From IMG/VR virus record IMGVR_UViG_3300032087_000391, positions 1-30,940 of that record: a stretch of DNA of 30,940 bases; one strand, given 5' to 3'. A model generated the notes under the pieces. It was given only the letters and a program-made list of their open reading frames with translations, was not told the origin of the DNA and made no database searches. Numbering within the stretch: position 1 is the first letter of the stretch; each line of letters opens with the position of its first letter. The stretch comes from a virus. A program made the position numbers and the translations under genes. Shown here one piece after another: positions 1 to 7,748 of the stretch.

Positions 1-81
1 AAAATAGAAGTAACTGGTATTGCAGCTACAAACCTTCGGTGGGTTGCTACAGTTCATACAAGTGAGGTTGTAAACGCATAA
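1..81 (+). CDS. C-terminal end of a tail-fibre-like protein (partial)
   Basis: The reading frame is open from the first base and ends in TAA at 79-81, leaving 26 residues. The tail contains NLRWVATVHTSEV, which closely parallels NIRWVANIRTTEV at the end of the next gene. The two genes therefore share a terminal domain and are paralogues placed in tandem. The stop overlaps the next start as TAATG, which suggests coupled translation. The rest of the gene lies outside the window, so only the C-terminal relationship can be judged. Confidence 0.75.
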   Translation, partial: KIEVTGIAATNLRWVATVHTSEVVNA

Positions 82-1217
82 TGGGTAAAATCGAGATAGA
101 TCACACAGGCTCTGGTGGGGGCATTACTCTAAGCTCTGACGGTACTAGCCTGTTACTTGGGGGAACTGCGATAGGTGGTTCTGCTTTAGAACTTTATGCT
201 GAGAACCCTAGCACACCTACGGCACCGTCTGCTACTGGTAGTAATGCCGTGGCTATTGGTAGCGGTGCAGTTGCTTCGGCACTCCATGCTTATGCTATTG
301 GGGAAGATACAGATGCTACTGTTGAAAGATCAGTGGCATTGGGGTATCAGGCGCAAACTGGTGGTTCAGGTGGTCAAGGTGTTGCGATTGGCAACTCTAT
401 GGCGTTTGGAACGCAAAGTTTTGCTGTGAATATTAGTAATAACACTACAACCTATGGTGCTACTGGTACTAATAGTATTGCGATGGGTAAACAGAATAAA
501 GCAAACTCAACTGAAGCAGTTTCCATTGGTGGAAACATGAACTCTGCAACTTCTTCTTATGCTTCCGTAATGGGTGGTACATTTAATTCCAACGGAGGTA
601 CTAGAGCAATTATTGCGGGTGGTCAATCCAACACAATATCAACTGCTGGTCAATATGGTGTGATTGTCGGTGGTAACAGCAATAATGTTACGGGGTCTAG
701 AGGTGTAATTGTTGGTGGGGATTACAATGAAGCCAATGCTTCTCACACTTTTGCTACGGGTGAGTATGCAAAGGCTGCTGAAATAGGTAAGCTCGCAAGA
801 GCCACTGGAAGGTTTTCTGCAGATGGTGACGCACAAGGTGGTCAGTTTATTCTTCGTGCAGACACTACAGATGCAACGGCAACCGTTCTTACAACAAACA
901 ACAGCACGGCAGCGTCAACTAACCAAATCGTAGCTACCTCTGATACTTGCATTACTTTTGACGGTACAATCACTGCCATGCAAAACGGAGCACAAGCCTA
1001 TGCCTCTTGGAAGATCGAAGGATTGCTGGTAAATGACGGTGGTACAACAACACTTGCTAACAGTGCCACAACAGTAATTCAAAACTTATCTAGCTGGGGC
1101 ATGGCTCTCTCAGCAGATAATACAAACAATGCCCTTGCTATCACAGTAACAGGTGAGGCAGCGCATAACATTCGTTGGGTGGCAAATATCAGAACCACCG
1201 AAGTGACTTACGCCTAA
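81..1217 (+). CDS. Tail fibre / receptor-binding protein with YadA-head-like repeats (378 aa)
   Basis: This is probably a trimeric receptor-binding fibre of the virion. After a Gly/Ser-rich N-terminus, residues about 55-215 hold repeats of the type NAVAIGSGA, SVALGYQA and NSIAMGKQN, the short-strand pattern of YadA-like left-handed beta-roll heads. Residues about 250-378 form a distinct C-terminal domain (GGQFILRADTTDA, ASWKIEGLL, RWVANIRTTEV). From memory this domain recurs in fibres of marine cyanophages and pelagiphages. The upstream partial gene ends in the same domain. No catalytic site or chaperone motif is visible, so how it trimerises is unclear. Start ATG81 overlaps the upstream stop. 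The structural role is inferred from composition and neighbours. Confidence 0.75.
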   Translation: MGKIEIDHTGSGGGITLSSDGTSLLLGGTAIGGSALELYAENPSTPTAPSATGSNAVAIGSGAVASALHAYAIGEDTDATVERSVALGYQAQTGGSGGQGVAIGNSMAFGTQSFAVNISNNTTTYGATGTNSIAMGKQNKANSTEAVSIGGNMNSATSSYASVMGGTFNSNGGTRAIIAGGQSNTISTAGQYGVIVGGNSNNVTGSRGVIVGGDYNEANASHTFATGEYAKAAEIGKLARATGRFSADGDAQGGQFILRADTTDATATVLTTNNSTAASTNQIVATSDTCITFDGTITAMQNGAQAYASWKIEGLLVNDGGTTTLANSATTVIQNLSSWGMALSADNTNNALAITVTGEAAHNIRWVANIRTTEVTYA

Positions 1218-1231
1218 AGGAGAAACTAACA

Positions 1232-1537
1232 ATGGCTATTCAAAATAATATCGCAGAAGGGGCAAGCCAATATGGTATCGCCTTTAACAATGCATACTAC
1301 CGTATCGTAACGGCAAGTGTATCACGTCAACGTGGCACTGACCCTAAGTTTTCTGTAATGATTGACTTGTCAGCATATGCTACAAACACACCTACAGATG
1401 ACACTCGTGAGGTAGACTTTAAACGGTATCACGCAGATTGGGATGCTATTAATGCTTCATCAGGAGATGCTTTCCTTGATAAGTGCTACTCTTGGGTTAT
1501 GGCTCAAGCTGATATGGCAGGATCAACTGCAGTATAA
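1232..1537 (+). CDS. Conserved-looking hypothetical protein between two fibre genes (101 aa)
   Basis: Translation most likely starts at ATG1232, 8 bases after AAGGAGA (1217-1223). An upstream in-frame ATG at 1175 would overlap the fibre gene and lacks a ribosome site. The product starts MAIQNNIAEGASQYGI and includes a run typical of a beta-rich domain (YYRIVTASVSRQ, KFSVMIDLSAYA), followed by a more helical end (DFKRYHADWDAINA). No signal peptide or membrane segment is present. Its place between two fibre genes suggests a small virion, fibre-adaptor or fibre-assembly role. I do not recognise a family with certainty and claim no function. Confidence 0.7.
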   Translation: MAIQNNIAEGASQYGIAFNNAYYRIVTASVSRQRGTDPKFSVMIDLSAYATNTPTDDTREVDFKRYHADWDAINASSGDAFLDKCYSWVMAQADMAGSTAV

Positions 1538-1556
1538 TTAAAGAGGATACACACCA

Positions 1557-2993
1557 ATGGCAATAACCATCAATCATCAAACGAATGACATTTCTGCTAC
1601 CAGTGGTTCACTGACCATTGATGGTGCCTCTGCTGGTGGTGCTTCAAGTAACACTGGTACGGGTAACTTTATTGGTGGTACAGGTGCTGGTGCTGCTTTA
1701 GAAAGTGGTGCTGAATATAACACTCTACTAGGTAATAACACTGGTAACGATGTTACCACAGGGGATATGAACACGGCTGTTGGTTATAATGCGTTGGCTA
1801 ACCTTACAACAGGTTCTAGGAACGTTGCAATTGGTCCTTACGCAGCAACATTTTCAAACAGTGATGATAACATAGCTATAGGTAATACAGCTTTATATGG
1901 AACTATTTTAAATATGGTTTCAGGTGGTACCAATGTTGCCATAGGAAGGATGGCAGGTAGAGATGTTACTACAGGGGGCAGTAACGTTTTTATTGGTAAT
2001 GAGGCAGGGTTTGAAACTACTACAGGCACTGTCAATATTGCACTAGGTTTTTATTCGTTAAAAAATAATACTACAGGTATTGATAACATTGCTTTAGGTA
2101 GGTACGCCCTTCAAACTGTTACTACGAACTCTTACAACATTGCTTTGGGCAGAGTAGCTGCTCGTTATCAAACAGGTTCTAATAACGTAGCTCTTGGTTA
2201 TTCTGCTTTACAAGGTACTTCTGGTAATTCTAGCGGCGATCATAACATAGCTATAGCAAATGAAGCTCTTTATCTTAATAGAGGCGCTGGAAATATAGGG
2301 TTAGGGTATCAAGCTGCAAAAAACACTGTAGGCACTAGCAGCACAGGATACAACACTGCTATTGGTTATCAAGCCCTTCTTTATAATACATCAGGTAATA
2401 GCAACATAGCTCTTGGAACAGAGGCTGCAAAGGGGGTAGTTAATAATTCTACTGCCGACTACAACGTAGCAATAGGTTATCAGGCTTTATTTGGTTACAC
2501 TACAGGTGGTTATAACGTAGCTATTGGTTATAATGCAGGAAACCTAATTACAACAGGTACAAATAACACTGTTATTGGCTCTAATGCAGATCCTTCAAGT
2601 GCAACAGCAACTAACGAGGTTACTCTTGGTGATGCAAATGTAACTGCTCTTCGTTGTCAGGTTACATCTATTACGGCTCTTTCAGATGCTCGTGATAAAA
2701 CAGACGTAGCACCACTACAGGCAGGTTTAGACTTTGTTGAACGTCTTGATCCAGTTTCATTTACATGGAATATGCGTGATGGTGGTAAAGTTGGAGTAGA
2801 AGATACAGGTTTTATTGCACAAGATCTACAACGAGTCCAAGAAGATACAGGTATCACTATTCCTAATCTTGTATATGATGAGAATCCAGATAAACTTGAA
2901 GCAGCTTATGGTACGTTAATACCTGTATTAGTTAAGGCAATTCAAGAGTTGTCTGCTAAAGTTGATGAACTAGAAGCTCAATTAAACTCTTGA
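1557..2993 (+). CDS. Tail fibre with YadA-like repeats and C-terminal S74 intramolecular chaperone (478 aa)
   Basis: This is a trimeric fibre. The N-terminus (MAITINHQTNDI, GSLTIDGAS) resembles the start of the 378-aa fibre. Residues about 50-345 carry many copies of a roughly 20-residue YadA-type repeat (NVAIGYQAL, NIALGRYAL, NTAIGYQAL). The C-terminus is a peptidase S74 domain, the endosialidase-type chaperone that folds the trimer and cuts itself off. Ser376 and Lys381 have the Ser-x4-Lys spacing of the catalytic dyad of endosialidase NF. They are followed by LDFVERLDPVSFTW, TGFIAQDLQ, and a terminal heptad helix (LSAKVDELEAQL). Self-cleavage before Ser376 is predicted from family knowledge. 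The start follows AAAGAGGA. The -35 box of the next promoter covers the stop codon. Confidence 0.85.
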   Translation: MAITINHQTNDISATSGSLTIDGASAGGASSNTGTGNFIGGTGAGAALESGAEYNTLLGNNTGNDVTTGDMNTAVGYNALANLTTGSRNVAIGPYAATFSNSDDNIAIGNTALYGTILNMVSGGTNVAIGRMAGRDVTTGGSNVFIGNEAGFETTTGTVNIALGFYSLKNNTTGIDNIALGRYALQTVTTNSYNIALGRVAARYQTGSNNVALGYSALQGTSGNSSGDHNIAIANEALYLNRGAGNIGLGYQAAKNTVGTSSTGYNTAIGYQALLYNTSGNSNIALGTEAAKGVVNNSTADYNVAIGYQALFGYTTGGYNVAIGYNAGNLITTGTNNTVIGSNADPSSATATNEVTLGDANVTALRCQVTSITALSDARDKTDVAPLQAGLDFVERLDPVSFTWNMRDGGKVGVEDTGFIAQDLQRVQEDTGITIPNLVYDENPDKLEAAYGTLIPVLVKAIQELSAKVDELEAQLNS

Positions 2994-3017
2994 CAATTAT
3001 ACTAAAGTATGTATAAT
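2990..3017 (+). promoter_or_regulatory. Consensus sigma70 promoter for the virion/lysis block
   Basis: TTGACA (2990-2995) and TATAAT (3012-3017) are both perfect, with a 16-base spacer. The -35 box overlaps the stop codon of the fibre gene, and the first downstream start is at 3062 with AAAGGAG ahead of it. A perfect 8-bp inverted repeat, AATTATAC (2995-3002) and GTATAATT (3011-3018), spans the spacer and the -10 box. This could be an operator or an AT-rich coincidence. Host RNA polymerase use is inferred. Confidence 0.75.
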
Positions 3018-3061
3018 TATATTAGGTCTAAATGACCATCTGTTAAACAAAGGAGACTAAC

Positions 3062-3277
3062 ATGGCAGAGAAACAAAAGAACGTCATTACAGTCAACGAA
3101 AAAGAATACAACGTTGATGACATGACAGATAAGCAGAAAGTTATGCTTGCACATGTACAGGATTTAGAACGTAAGATTAACACTACACGTTTTAACCTAG
3201 ATCAACTTATCGTAGGACGTGAGGCATTTGCTGTTGATCTTGCGAATGACTTAGAGAAAGATCAAGAGGCAGCATAA
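3062..3277 (+). CDS. Small hypothetical protein, possibly DUF6447-like (71 aa)
   Basis: This is the first gene after the consensus promoter, with AAAGGAG about 7 bases before ATG3062. It is a short charged protein. A beta-like N-terminus (NVITVNEKEYNVDDM) is followed by a long helix (DKQKVMLAHVQDLERKINTTRFNLDQL) with heptad character. The pattern of an N-terminal V-N-x-K-E-Y-x-V-D-D strand and a helix containing a Q-x-x-D/E motif fits the small phage family DUF6447 as I remember it, but I cannot confirm this. No membrane segment is seen. The stop overlaps the next start (TAATG at 3275-3279). Confidence 0.75.
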   Translation: MAEKQKNVITVNEKEYNVDDMTDKQKVMLAHVQDLERKINTTRFNLDQLIVGREAFAVDLANDLEKDQEAA

Positions 3278-3522
3278 TGACTGAAGAAGTAAATACACCT
3301 ACAGCAGAAGAGATTGCAAAGCACTATAGTGCTTGTATGGACAGTGTAAATTTAATCAATGCAGTAATTGCTGCACCTGATAATTATGCAGATGATCCTA
3401 CAGTTTTGCAACGTAACGTAGAACACCTAGAAGGTATGGTAAACTACGAACACTGGACTACTGAAGACATGACTCCCCTAAATAATGCTATTACAGCAGG
3501 TAATGCAGCTATAGGAGAGTAA
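3277..3522 (+). CDS. Small acidic hypothetical protein (81 aa)
   Basis: The start ATG3277 overlaps the stop of the preceding gene by one base, so translation is probably coupled. The product is acidic and mostly helical (AEEIAKHYSACMDSVNLINAVI, LQRNVEHLEGMVNYEHW), soluble, and without recognisable catalytic motifs. It ends three bases before the next gene. The arrangement makes it part of a run of small proteins that precede the long 1159-aa structural protein. The function is unknown. Confidence 0.7.
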   Translation: MTEEVNTPTAEEIAKHYSACMDSVNLINAVIAAPDNYADDPTVLQRNVEHLEGMVNYEHWTTEDMTPLNNAITAGNAAIGE

Positions 3523-3525
3523 TAA

Positions 3526-3780
3526 ATGTCAGACTCCAAGCTAACAGCAGAAGAACTGGAAGCAATGTTAGATCGTGCAGCTAAGAGGGGTGCATCAGCA
3601 GCACTTCGTGAGCTTGGCTTACAAGATGACGATGCAGCTAGTGACCTACGTGAAATGCGTAGTCTGCTGGATGCTTGGAGACTTACCAAGAAAAGTATAT
3701 GGTCTACTACTGTAAAGATGGGAACAGTAGCAGTACTAACGTTTATAGCTACAGCAGTTTGGATGACCTTCGGTAAATAA
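3526..3780 (+). CDS. Small tail-anchored membrane protein, DUF6127-like (84 aa)
   Basis: Residues 1-55 are a charged helical domain (EELEAMLDRAAKRGASAALRELGL, DLREMRSLLDAWRLTKKS). One hydrophobic segment, about residues 61-80, follows, with positive charges before it. This layout, with the A-x-R-G-A-x-x-A-L-x-x-L-G-L motif and the LLDAWR linker, matches my memory of DUF6127, a family found in phages and gene-transfer-agent-like clusters of alphaproteobacteria. The cytoplasmic-helix plus single-TM design could suit a holin accessory or an anchoring protein, but nothing in the sequence proves it. Confidence 0.7.
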   Translation: MSDSKLTAEELEAMLDRAAKRGASAALRELGLQDDDAASDLREMRSLLDAWRLTKKSIWSTTVKMGTVAVLTFIATAVWMTFGK

Positions 3781-3804
3781 TTTATAAGCAATAGGGAGAT
3801 GCTT

Positions 3805-4266
3805 ATGATTGATCCAGTGACTGCGATTACAGCAGCCACCACCGCTTTTAGTATGCTCAAGAAAGGCATAGCTGTTGGTAAAGATCTGCAGGATATGGGT
3901 GGTCAACTCTCTAAGTGGGCAGGTGCAATAGCTGACTTAGACTTTGCTGACAAGCAGAACCAGAAGCCAGCGTGGTATAAGACATTAGGTGGTGGCGTAC
4001 AAGCTCAAGCTATGGAAATCTTTGCAGCTAAACAGAAGGCTGCAGCCATGAGGCAGGAGCTAAAAGACTACATTTCTGTTATGTATGGGCCATCAAAGTG
4101 GCAAGAAATATTGGCAATAGAAGCAGACTTACGTAAGCAAAAAAGAGAACACGAGCACAGGCAGATGGAAATCAAACAAGCAATCATCGAATGGACAGCA
4201 GGGTTTGCTTTATTTGTTTTAGGCGTTGGCGCTATCGTCGGCTTTGTATGGATAGGAACTAGGTAA
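3805..4266 (+). CDS. Hypothetical membrane-anchored protein (153 aa)
   Basis: Two in-frame ATGs lie at 3799 and 3805. GGGAG at 3794-3798 almost touches the first, so ATG3805 (6 bases away, giving MIDPVTAITAATTAF) is the better start. An N-terminal amphipathic stretch (TAFSMLKKGIAVGKDLQDMGGQLSKW) is followed by a long charged helix (KQKAAAMRQELKDYI, LRKQKREHEHRQMEIKQ). The last 25 residues are a hydrophobic segment (FALFVLGVGAIVGFVWIG). It is probably inserted in the inner membrane by its C-terminus. Small proteins of this pattern sit before structural genes in marine phages. A lysis (spanin or holin partner) or virion role is possible but unproven. Confidence 0.7.
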   Translation: MIDPVTAITAATTAFSMLKKGIAVGKDLQDMGGQLSKWAGAIADLDFADKQNQKPAWYKTLGGGVQAQAMEIFAAKQKAAAMRQELKDYISVMYGPSKWQEILAIEADLRKQKREHEHRQMEIKQAIIEWTAGFALFVLGVGAIVGFVWIGTR

Positions 4267-4268
4267 CA

Positions 4269-7200
4269 ATGAAAAAGTTTAAAGGTTTTACCAATCAGCA
4301 AACACATACCCTTCTAAAAGAGATGGGCTACACAGGCCCAGCGCAGAAGGATGACATGGATGCGTTCCTTGCGTCTAGCCCTAGTGCTGCTTCTAAGTTA
4401 GGACGTTATGCAGATATTGCAAGGCAACGCATAGAAGGTGGACCCTTAGCTCCTACAGGGTTTGCTGAGGGTAGTGAAGGTGCTATAGAAAACGAAGAAG
4501 AGGGTTACAAAGAGGTATCTAGAATAAAAGACATAGATGATCAACAACAACAAGAGCAGGAACAAGAGCAGGAACAAGAGCAGGAACAAGAGCAGGAACA
4601 AGAACAAGATCAACCTGATGCTACACAAGAAGCTTTCCAACCTGGTCCTGTCTTAAAGCAAGGTACGCCTAGCCCTGAGGTTAGTGAAGCTGCTACCTCA
4701 TTAGACGAAGCACAGAAAGCCTACAGCACAGCTATGGGTGCTCTTACAGATGCACAACAGGCTTTGAGTGGTGCAACTATACCTGCAGATGACGCACCTC
4801 AAGCAGACAAAGATGCATACAAAGCTCTAGAAGAAGCAGTAGCAAATGCTGAACTTTCAGTTACACAAACACAAGCTGCTGTAAGTACAGCCCAAAAAAG
4901 ATTCGAGACTACAGACGTACCCTCTACTGGTGAAGCGCTGGGTAAAGCTATATCTACGCCTAGTGCTATCCTATCTCAGCCTACAGTGTACGGCTTGGAA
5001 GTTAAAGATGATCAGCTTATTGATAGTACAACAGGTCAGGTAGCTGATGCGCTTACTCTTTTAGTTAAGCAAGCACAAGCTGCAGATGAAGTAGAGAACC
5101 CTGCAGTTAAAAGATCACGGTTTTATTTAGAAGGCCTGTCTGATGAAGAGCGTAGAGAGAAGTACCCACCATATCCTCGTGCTCTTCCTGCAGTCATACC
5201 TTTACCTGATTGGGCTGTAAAAGACATAGACGAATACTACGCATCACAGCAAGCACAGGTTGAACAAGATGCAGCTAAGGCTTCTACAGAAACATACGAT
5301 GCTATAGAGTCTAACGCTGACGTTAAAGCAGCATTGGCTGACTTTGCTGCAGCCACAGGTACACCATCAGAAGATGCTTTGATGGATGCTGCAACGATGG
5401 AGCCTGAAGAGTTAGCACAGCTAGACTTAGACCCTGCTACTCTAGATACTATACGTGAAGTATCACAGGTAGTTCGTAAAATACAAGATGGCGAACAACC
5501 AGATGCGGCACTCTTTGATAAATATACGACAGCACCTGATGTTACCTTTGAGGGTGAGGTAGGAGAGATTGACCCTGCTAAGTTTGAAACTACAACGCCT
5601 AAAGCAGAAGCTGAGACAGACTATAATTTACCGCCTACACAAGTGGCAGAATCTGAAAAGAGTAAGGTGGAAGATGCAGCTAACTTTAATGAGTATGCGT
5701 CTGCAGATGAAAAGAAATCTGAGTTTGTACCTGATGTAACAGCAGAACAAACAACTGTTAGTGATGATGAACTGGCTGATGTAAATGACATCCTTAATGG
5801 TGAAGAGGTTATTGTCACAGCTAAGACACTAGAAGCTCTTAATGAAGCCTCTACTGCAAAGGCTGCAACTGCTACGTTTACACAACAGCTAGAAGCTAAA
5901 GCTGTAAAGGGTGAGGTATCTGCTGCATCTACTGTTTCATTCCAAATGGAAAAACTTATGAAGCAGTTTGATAATGGTACGCCAGCGTGGGCTGCAGGTG
6001 CTCTACGTAAAGCTAATGCGGCTATGGCTGCTCGTGGTCTAGCTGGTAGTTCTATGGCAGGTGCTGCAATAGTACAGGCTGCTATGGAAGCGACTATACC
6101 TATCGCACAATCAGATGCTGCTACCTTTGCTGCAATGGATATGGAGAATGTTCGTAATGCACAGGCTGTAGCTTTAGCTAATGCTGCTGCAGCACAGAAC
6201 TTTGAGTTAGCTAACTTATCCAACGAACAAGCTGTACGTATTCAGAACAGCATGAATAATGCTAACTTACAACTAAAGAACTTGTCAAACGAACAAGAAG
6301 CTGTACTTGCTACCGCACAGTTTAAAGCTTCACTTCAAGGTCAAGAACTAAGTATTAGCGCTAACGTTGCACTTGCTAACGCTGCAAGATATGCTGCAGT
6401 CAACGATATTAACTTGACAAACAGACAGCAAACTTCTATACTTAAATCTACACAAAACTTAGAAGTAGAGATGGCTAACCTGTCTAACGCACAGCAGACT
6501 GCCCTGTCTAACTTACAAGTTAAAGCTGCAATGATGGGCCAAGAGTTGTCTAATGAGCAACAGATGGCTGTGCTTGAAAGTACACAAGCGTTTGAAGCTA
6601 ACATGCAAGACGCTACGAATAGACAGCAAGCGTTCATCCAAGACGCTGTTGCCCGTGCAGCTATGGAAGGCCGTGTCTTAGACAATAAACAACAGACTGC
6701 TCTATTCAATATCTCTAACGTAATGTCTGAACGTGAGATAGAACTTAACAACGAACAGCAAACTGCTATCTTCAATATGTCTAACAAGATGACTGTTGAT
6801 ATGGCTAACTTGTCTAACCGCCAGCAAACTGCTCTAGCTAATGCACAGATTGAAGCTGCAATGAAAGGGCAGGAGCTTACAAATAAACAACAGGTTGCTG
6901 TTATTAAAGCTGAGCGTGTTGCTGAGATAGCGAACATGAACTTCACAGAGGCGCAAACAAGAGCACTGCGTAACTCTGAGATGGCTATGTCTGTAGACTT
7001 GGCTAACCTAAGCAACGAACAAGCTAAGCTTATGGCTGATGTAGCGGCTATGGCAGATGTTGACATGGCTAACCTTAACAACCGCCAACAAGCTGCAGCA
7101 CAACAAGCACAAGCCTTCTTGCAGATGGACATGGCTAACTTGGATAACGAGCAACAAGCTACCATGTTTGAGGCACAGTCTCTTGTGCAAAGTATATTCT

Positions 7201-7748
7201 CAGATCAAGCTGCACAGAATGCTCAGCTACAGTTTAACGCTGAGAGTATCAACCAAGTTAATCAGTTCTATGAAAGTATGGCAACACAGATTAGCCAGTT
7301 TAACGTAGCACAGAGTAACGCTATGGAACAGTTTAACGCTGGTGAAGAGAACACAATGACTAAGTTCCAAGCTGAACTTGATAATCAACGTGATCTGTTT
7401 AACGCACAGAACGAACTGGTTATTGCACAAGCTAACACAGTTTGGAGACAGACTATAGCTACAGCTAATACGGCTGCACTTAATGAGGCTAACATGGCTG
7501 AAGTTATGGCGCAGAACAACCTGACGCTACAAGGCTTAGCGGAGTTGTGGCAACAAGAGCGGGACTTGCTGGACTTCGCTTGGACTAGCTCTGAGAAGCA
7601 AATGGATCGTGATCACGAGTTGGTAAAAGCGCAGATACAAGCTGATGCTGATGAAGATAGTGCTTATAGCTCTGCTGCAGGTAGCTTCTTGTCAAGCGTT
7701 GTATCAGCGTTTATAACAAGAGGTGCACCGACAGGAGGAACATCTTAA
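4269..7748 (+). CDS. Long repeat-built structural protein with 22-residue helical repeats (1159 aa)
   Basis: This is probably a virion protein with a long helical stalk or internal core. Residues about 95-115 are an almost pure Gln/Glu run encoded by a 12-bp tandem repeat. Residues about 115-600 are acidic, Ala/Thr-rich and low in hydrophobic clusters. Residues 627-978 are sixteen consecutive 22-residue units without a gap, each opening with a variant of NLSNEQQTAL. After that an 11-residue period continues to about residue 1077 (NAESINQVNQF, YESMATQISQF, NVAQSNAMEQF). A period of 11 gives about three helical turns, the signature of right-handed coiled coils. The C-terminus (SSAAGSFLSSVVSAFI) is mildly hydrophobic. 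Its position beside the lysin and the large ejection-type proteins supports a virion role. It is not a classical tape measure, and no enzymatic motif is seen. Confidence 0.8.
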   Translation: MKKFKGFTNQQTHTLLKEMGYTGPAQKDDMDAFLASSPSAASKLGRYADIARQRIEGGPLAPTGFAEGSEGAIENEEEGYKEVSRIKDIDDQQQQEQEQEQEQEQEQEQEQEQDQPDATQEAFQPGPVLKQGTPSPEVSEAATSLDEAQKAYSTAMGALTDAQQALSGATIPADDAPQADKDAYKALEEAVANAELSVTQTQAAVSTAQKRFETTDVPSTGEALGKAISTPSAILSQPTVYGLEVKDDQLIDSTTGQVADALTLLVKQAQAADEVENPAVKRSRFYLEGLSDEERREKYPPYPRALPAVIPLPDWAVKDIDEYYASQQAQVEQDAAKASTETYDAIESNADVKAALADFAAATGTPSEDALMDAATMEPEELAQLDLDPATLDTIREVSQVVRKIQDGEQPDAALFDKYTTAPDVTFEGEVGEIDPAKFETTTPKAEAETDYNLPPTQVAESEKSKVEDAANFNEYASADEKKSEFVPDVTAEQTTVSDDELADVNDILNGEEVIVTAKTLEALNEASTAKAATATFTQQLEAKAVKGEVSAASTVSFQMEKLMKQFDNGTPAWAAGALRKANAAMAARGLAGSSMAGAAIVQAAMEATIPIAQSDAATFAAMDMENVRNAQAVALANAAAAQNFELANLSNEQAVRIQNSMNNANLQLKNLSNEQEAVLATAQFKASLQGQELSISANVALANAARYAAVNDINLTNRQQTSILKSTQNLEVEMANLSNAQQTALSNLQVKAAMMGQELSNEQQMAVLESTQAFEANMQDATNRQQAFIQDAVARAAMEGRVLDNKQQTALFNISNVMSEREIELNNEQQTAIFNMSNKMTVDMANLSNRQQTALANAQIEAAMKGQELTNKQQVAVIKAERVAEIANMNFTEAQTRALRNSEMAMSVDLANLSNEQAKLMADVAAMADVDMANLNNRQQAAAQQAQAFLQMDMANLDNEQQATMFEAQSLVQSIFSDQAAQNAQLQFNAESINQVNQFYESMATQISQFNVAQSNAMEQFNAGEENTMTKFQAELDNQRDLFNAQNELVIAQANTVWRQTIATANTAALNEANMAEVMAQNNLTLQGLAELWQQERDLLDFAWTSSEKQMDRDHELVKAQIQADADEDSAYSSAAGSFLSSVVSAFITRGAPTGGTS
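4551..4598 (+). repeat. 12-bp tandem repeat (4 perfect copies) encoding a Q/E run
   Basis: CAAGAGCAGGAA is repeated four times without mismatch. It is flanked by degenerate copies (CAACAACAACAA before, CAAGAACAAGAT after). It sits in frame inside the 1159-aa protein and encodes alternating Gln-Glu. Such a short perfect array can gain or lose units by slippage in steps of four residues without breaking the frame. Confidence 0.9.
6147..7202 (+). repeat. Sixteen 66-bp coding repeats (22-residue helical repeat)
   Basis: The region encodes residues 627-978 of the 1159-aa protein. Each unit is exactly 22 residues, with position 1 Asn/Glu, position 2 mostly Leu, position 4 mostly Asn, positions 6-7 Gln-Gln, position 10 aliphatic and position 12 often Asn. 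No insertion or deletion occurs in 16 units. DNA-level identity between units is only moderate, so the repeat is old and held by protein-level selection. An 11-residue sub-period continues to about 7499. Confidence 0.9.

Noticed and set aside
1-2993. Diversity-generating retroelement acting on the fibre genes
   Set aside because: No reverse transcriptase or template-like repeat of a fibre end is visible in the window.
3444-3869. 141-aa minus-strand ORF with hydrophobic stretches
   Set aside because: It covers three well-supported plus-strand genes that have proper starts. The hydrophobicity comes from the complement of those codons.
5621-6223. 200-aa minus-strand ORF
   Set aside because: Antisense shadow of the 1159-aa gene with low-complexity Ala/Ser composition and no motif.
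6341-7165. 274-aa minus-strand ORF opposite the 22-residue repeats
   Set aside because: Cys/Ala/Ser-rich antisense of a repetitive coding region. No ribosome site or neighbours on that strand, and the sense frame has a clear periodic protein.
6147-7202. 66-bp periodicity as a possible CRISPR or tandem DNA repeat
   Set aside because: Units are diverged at DNA level, contiguous and in frame, with no spacers. It is a protein repeat.
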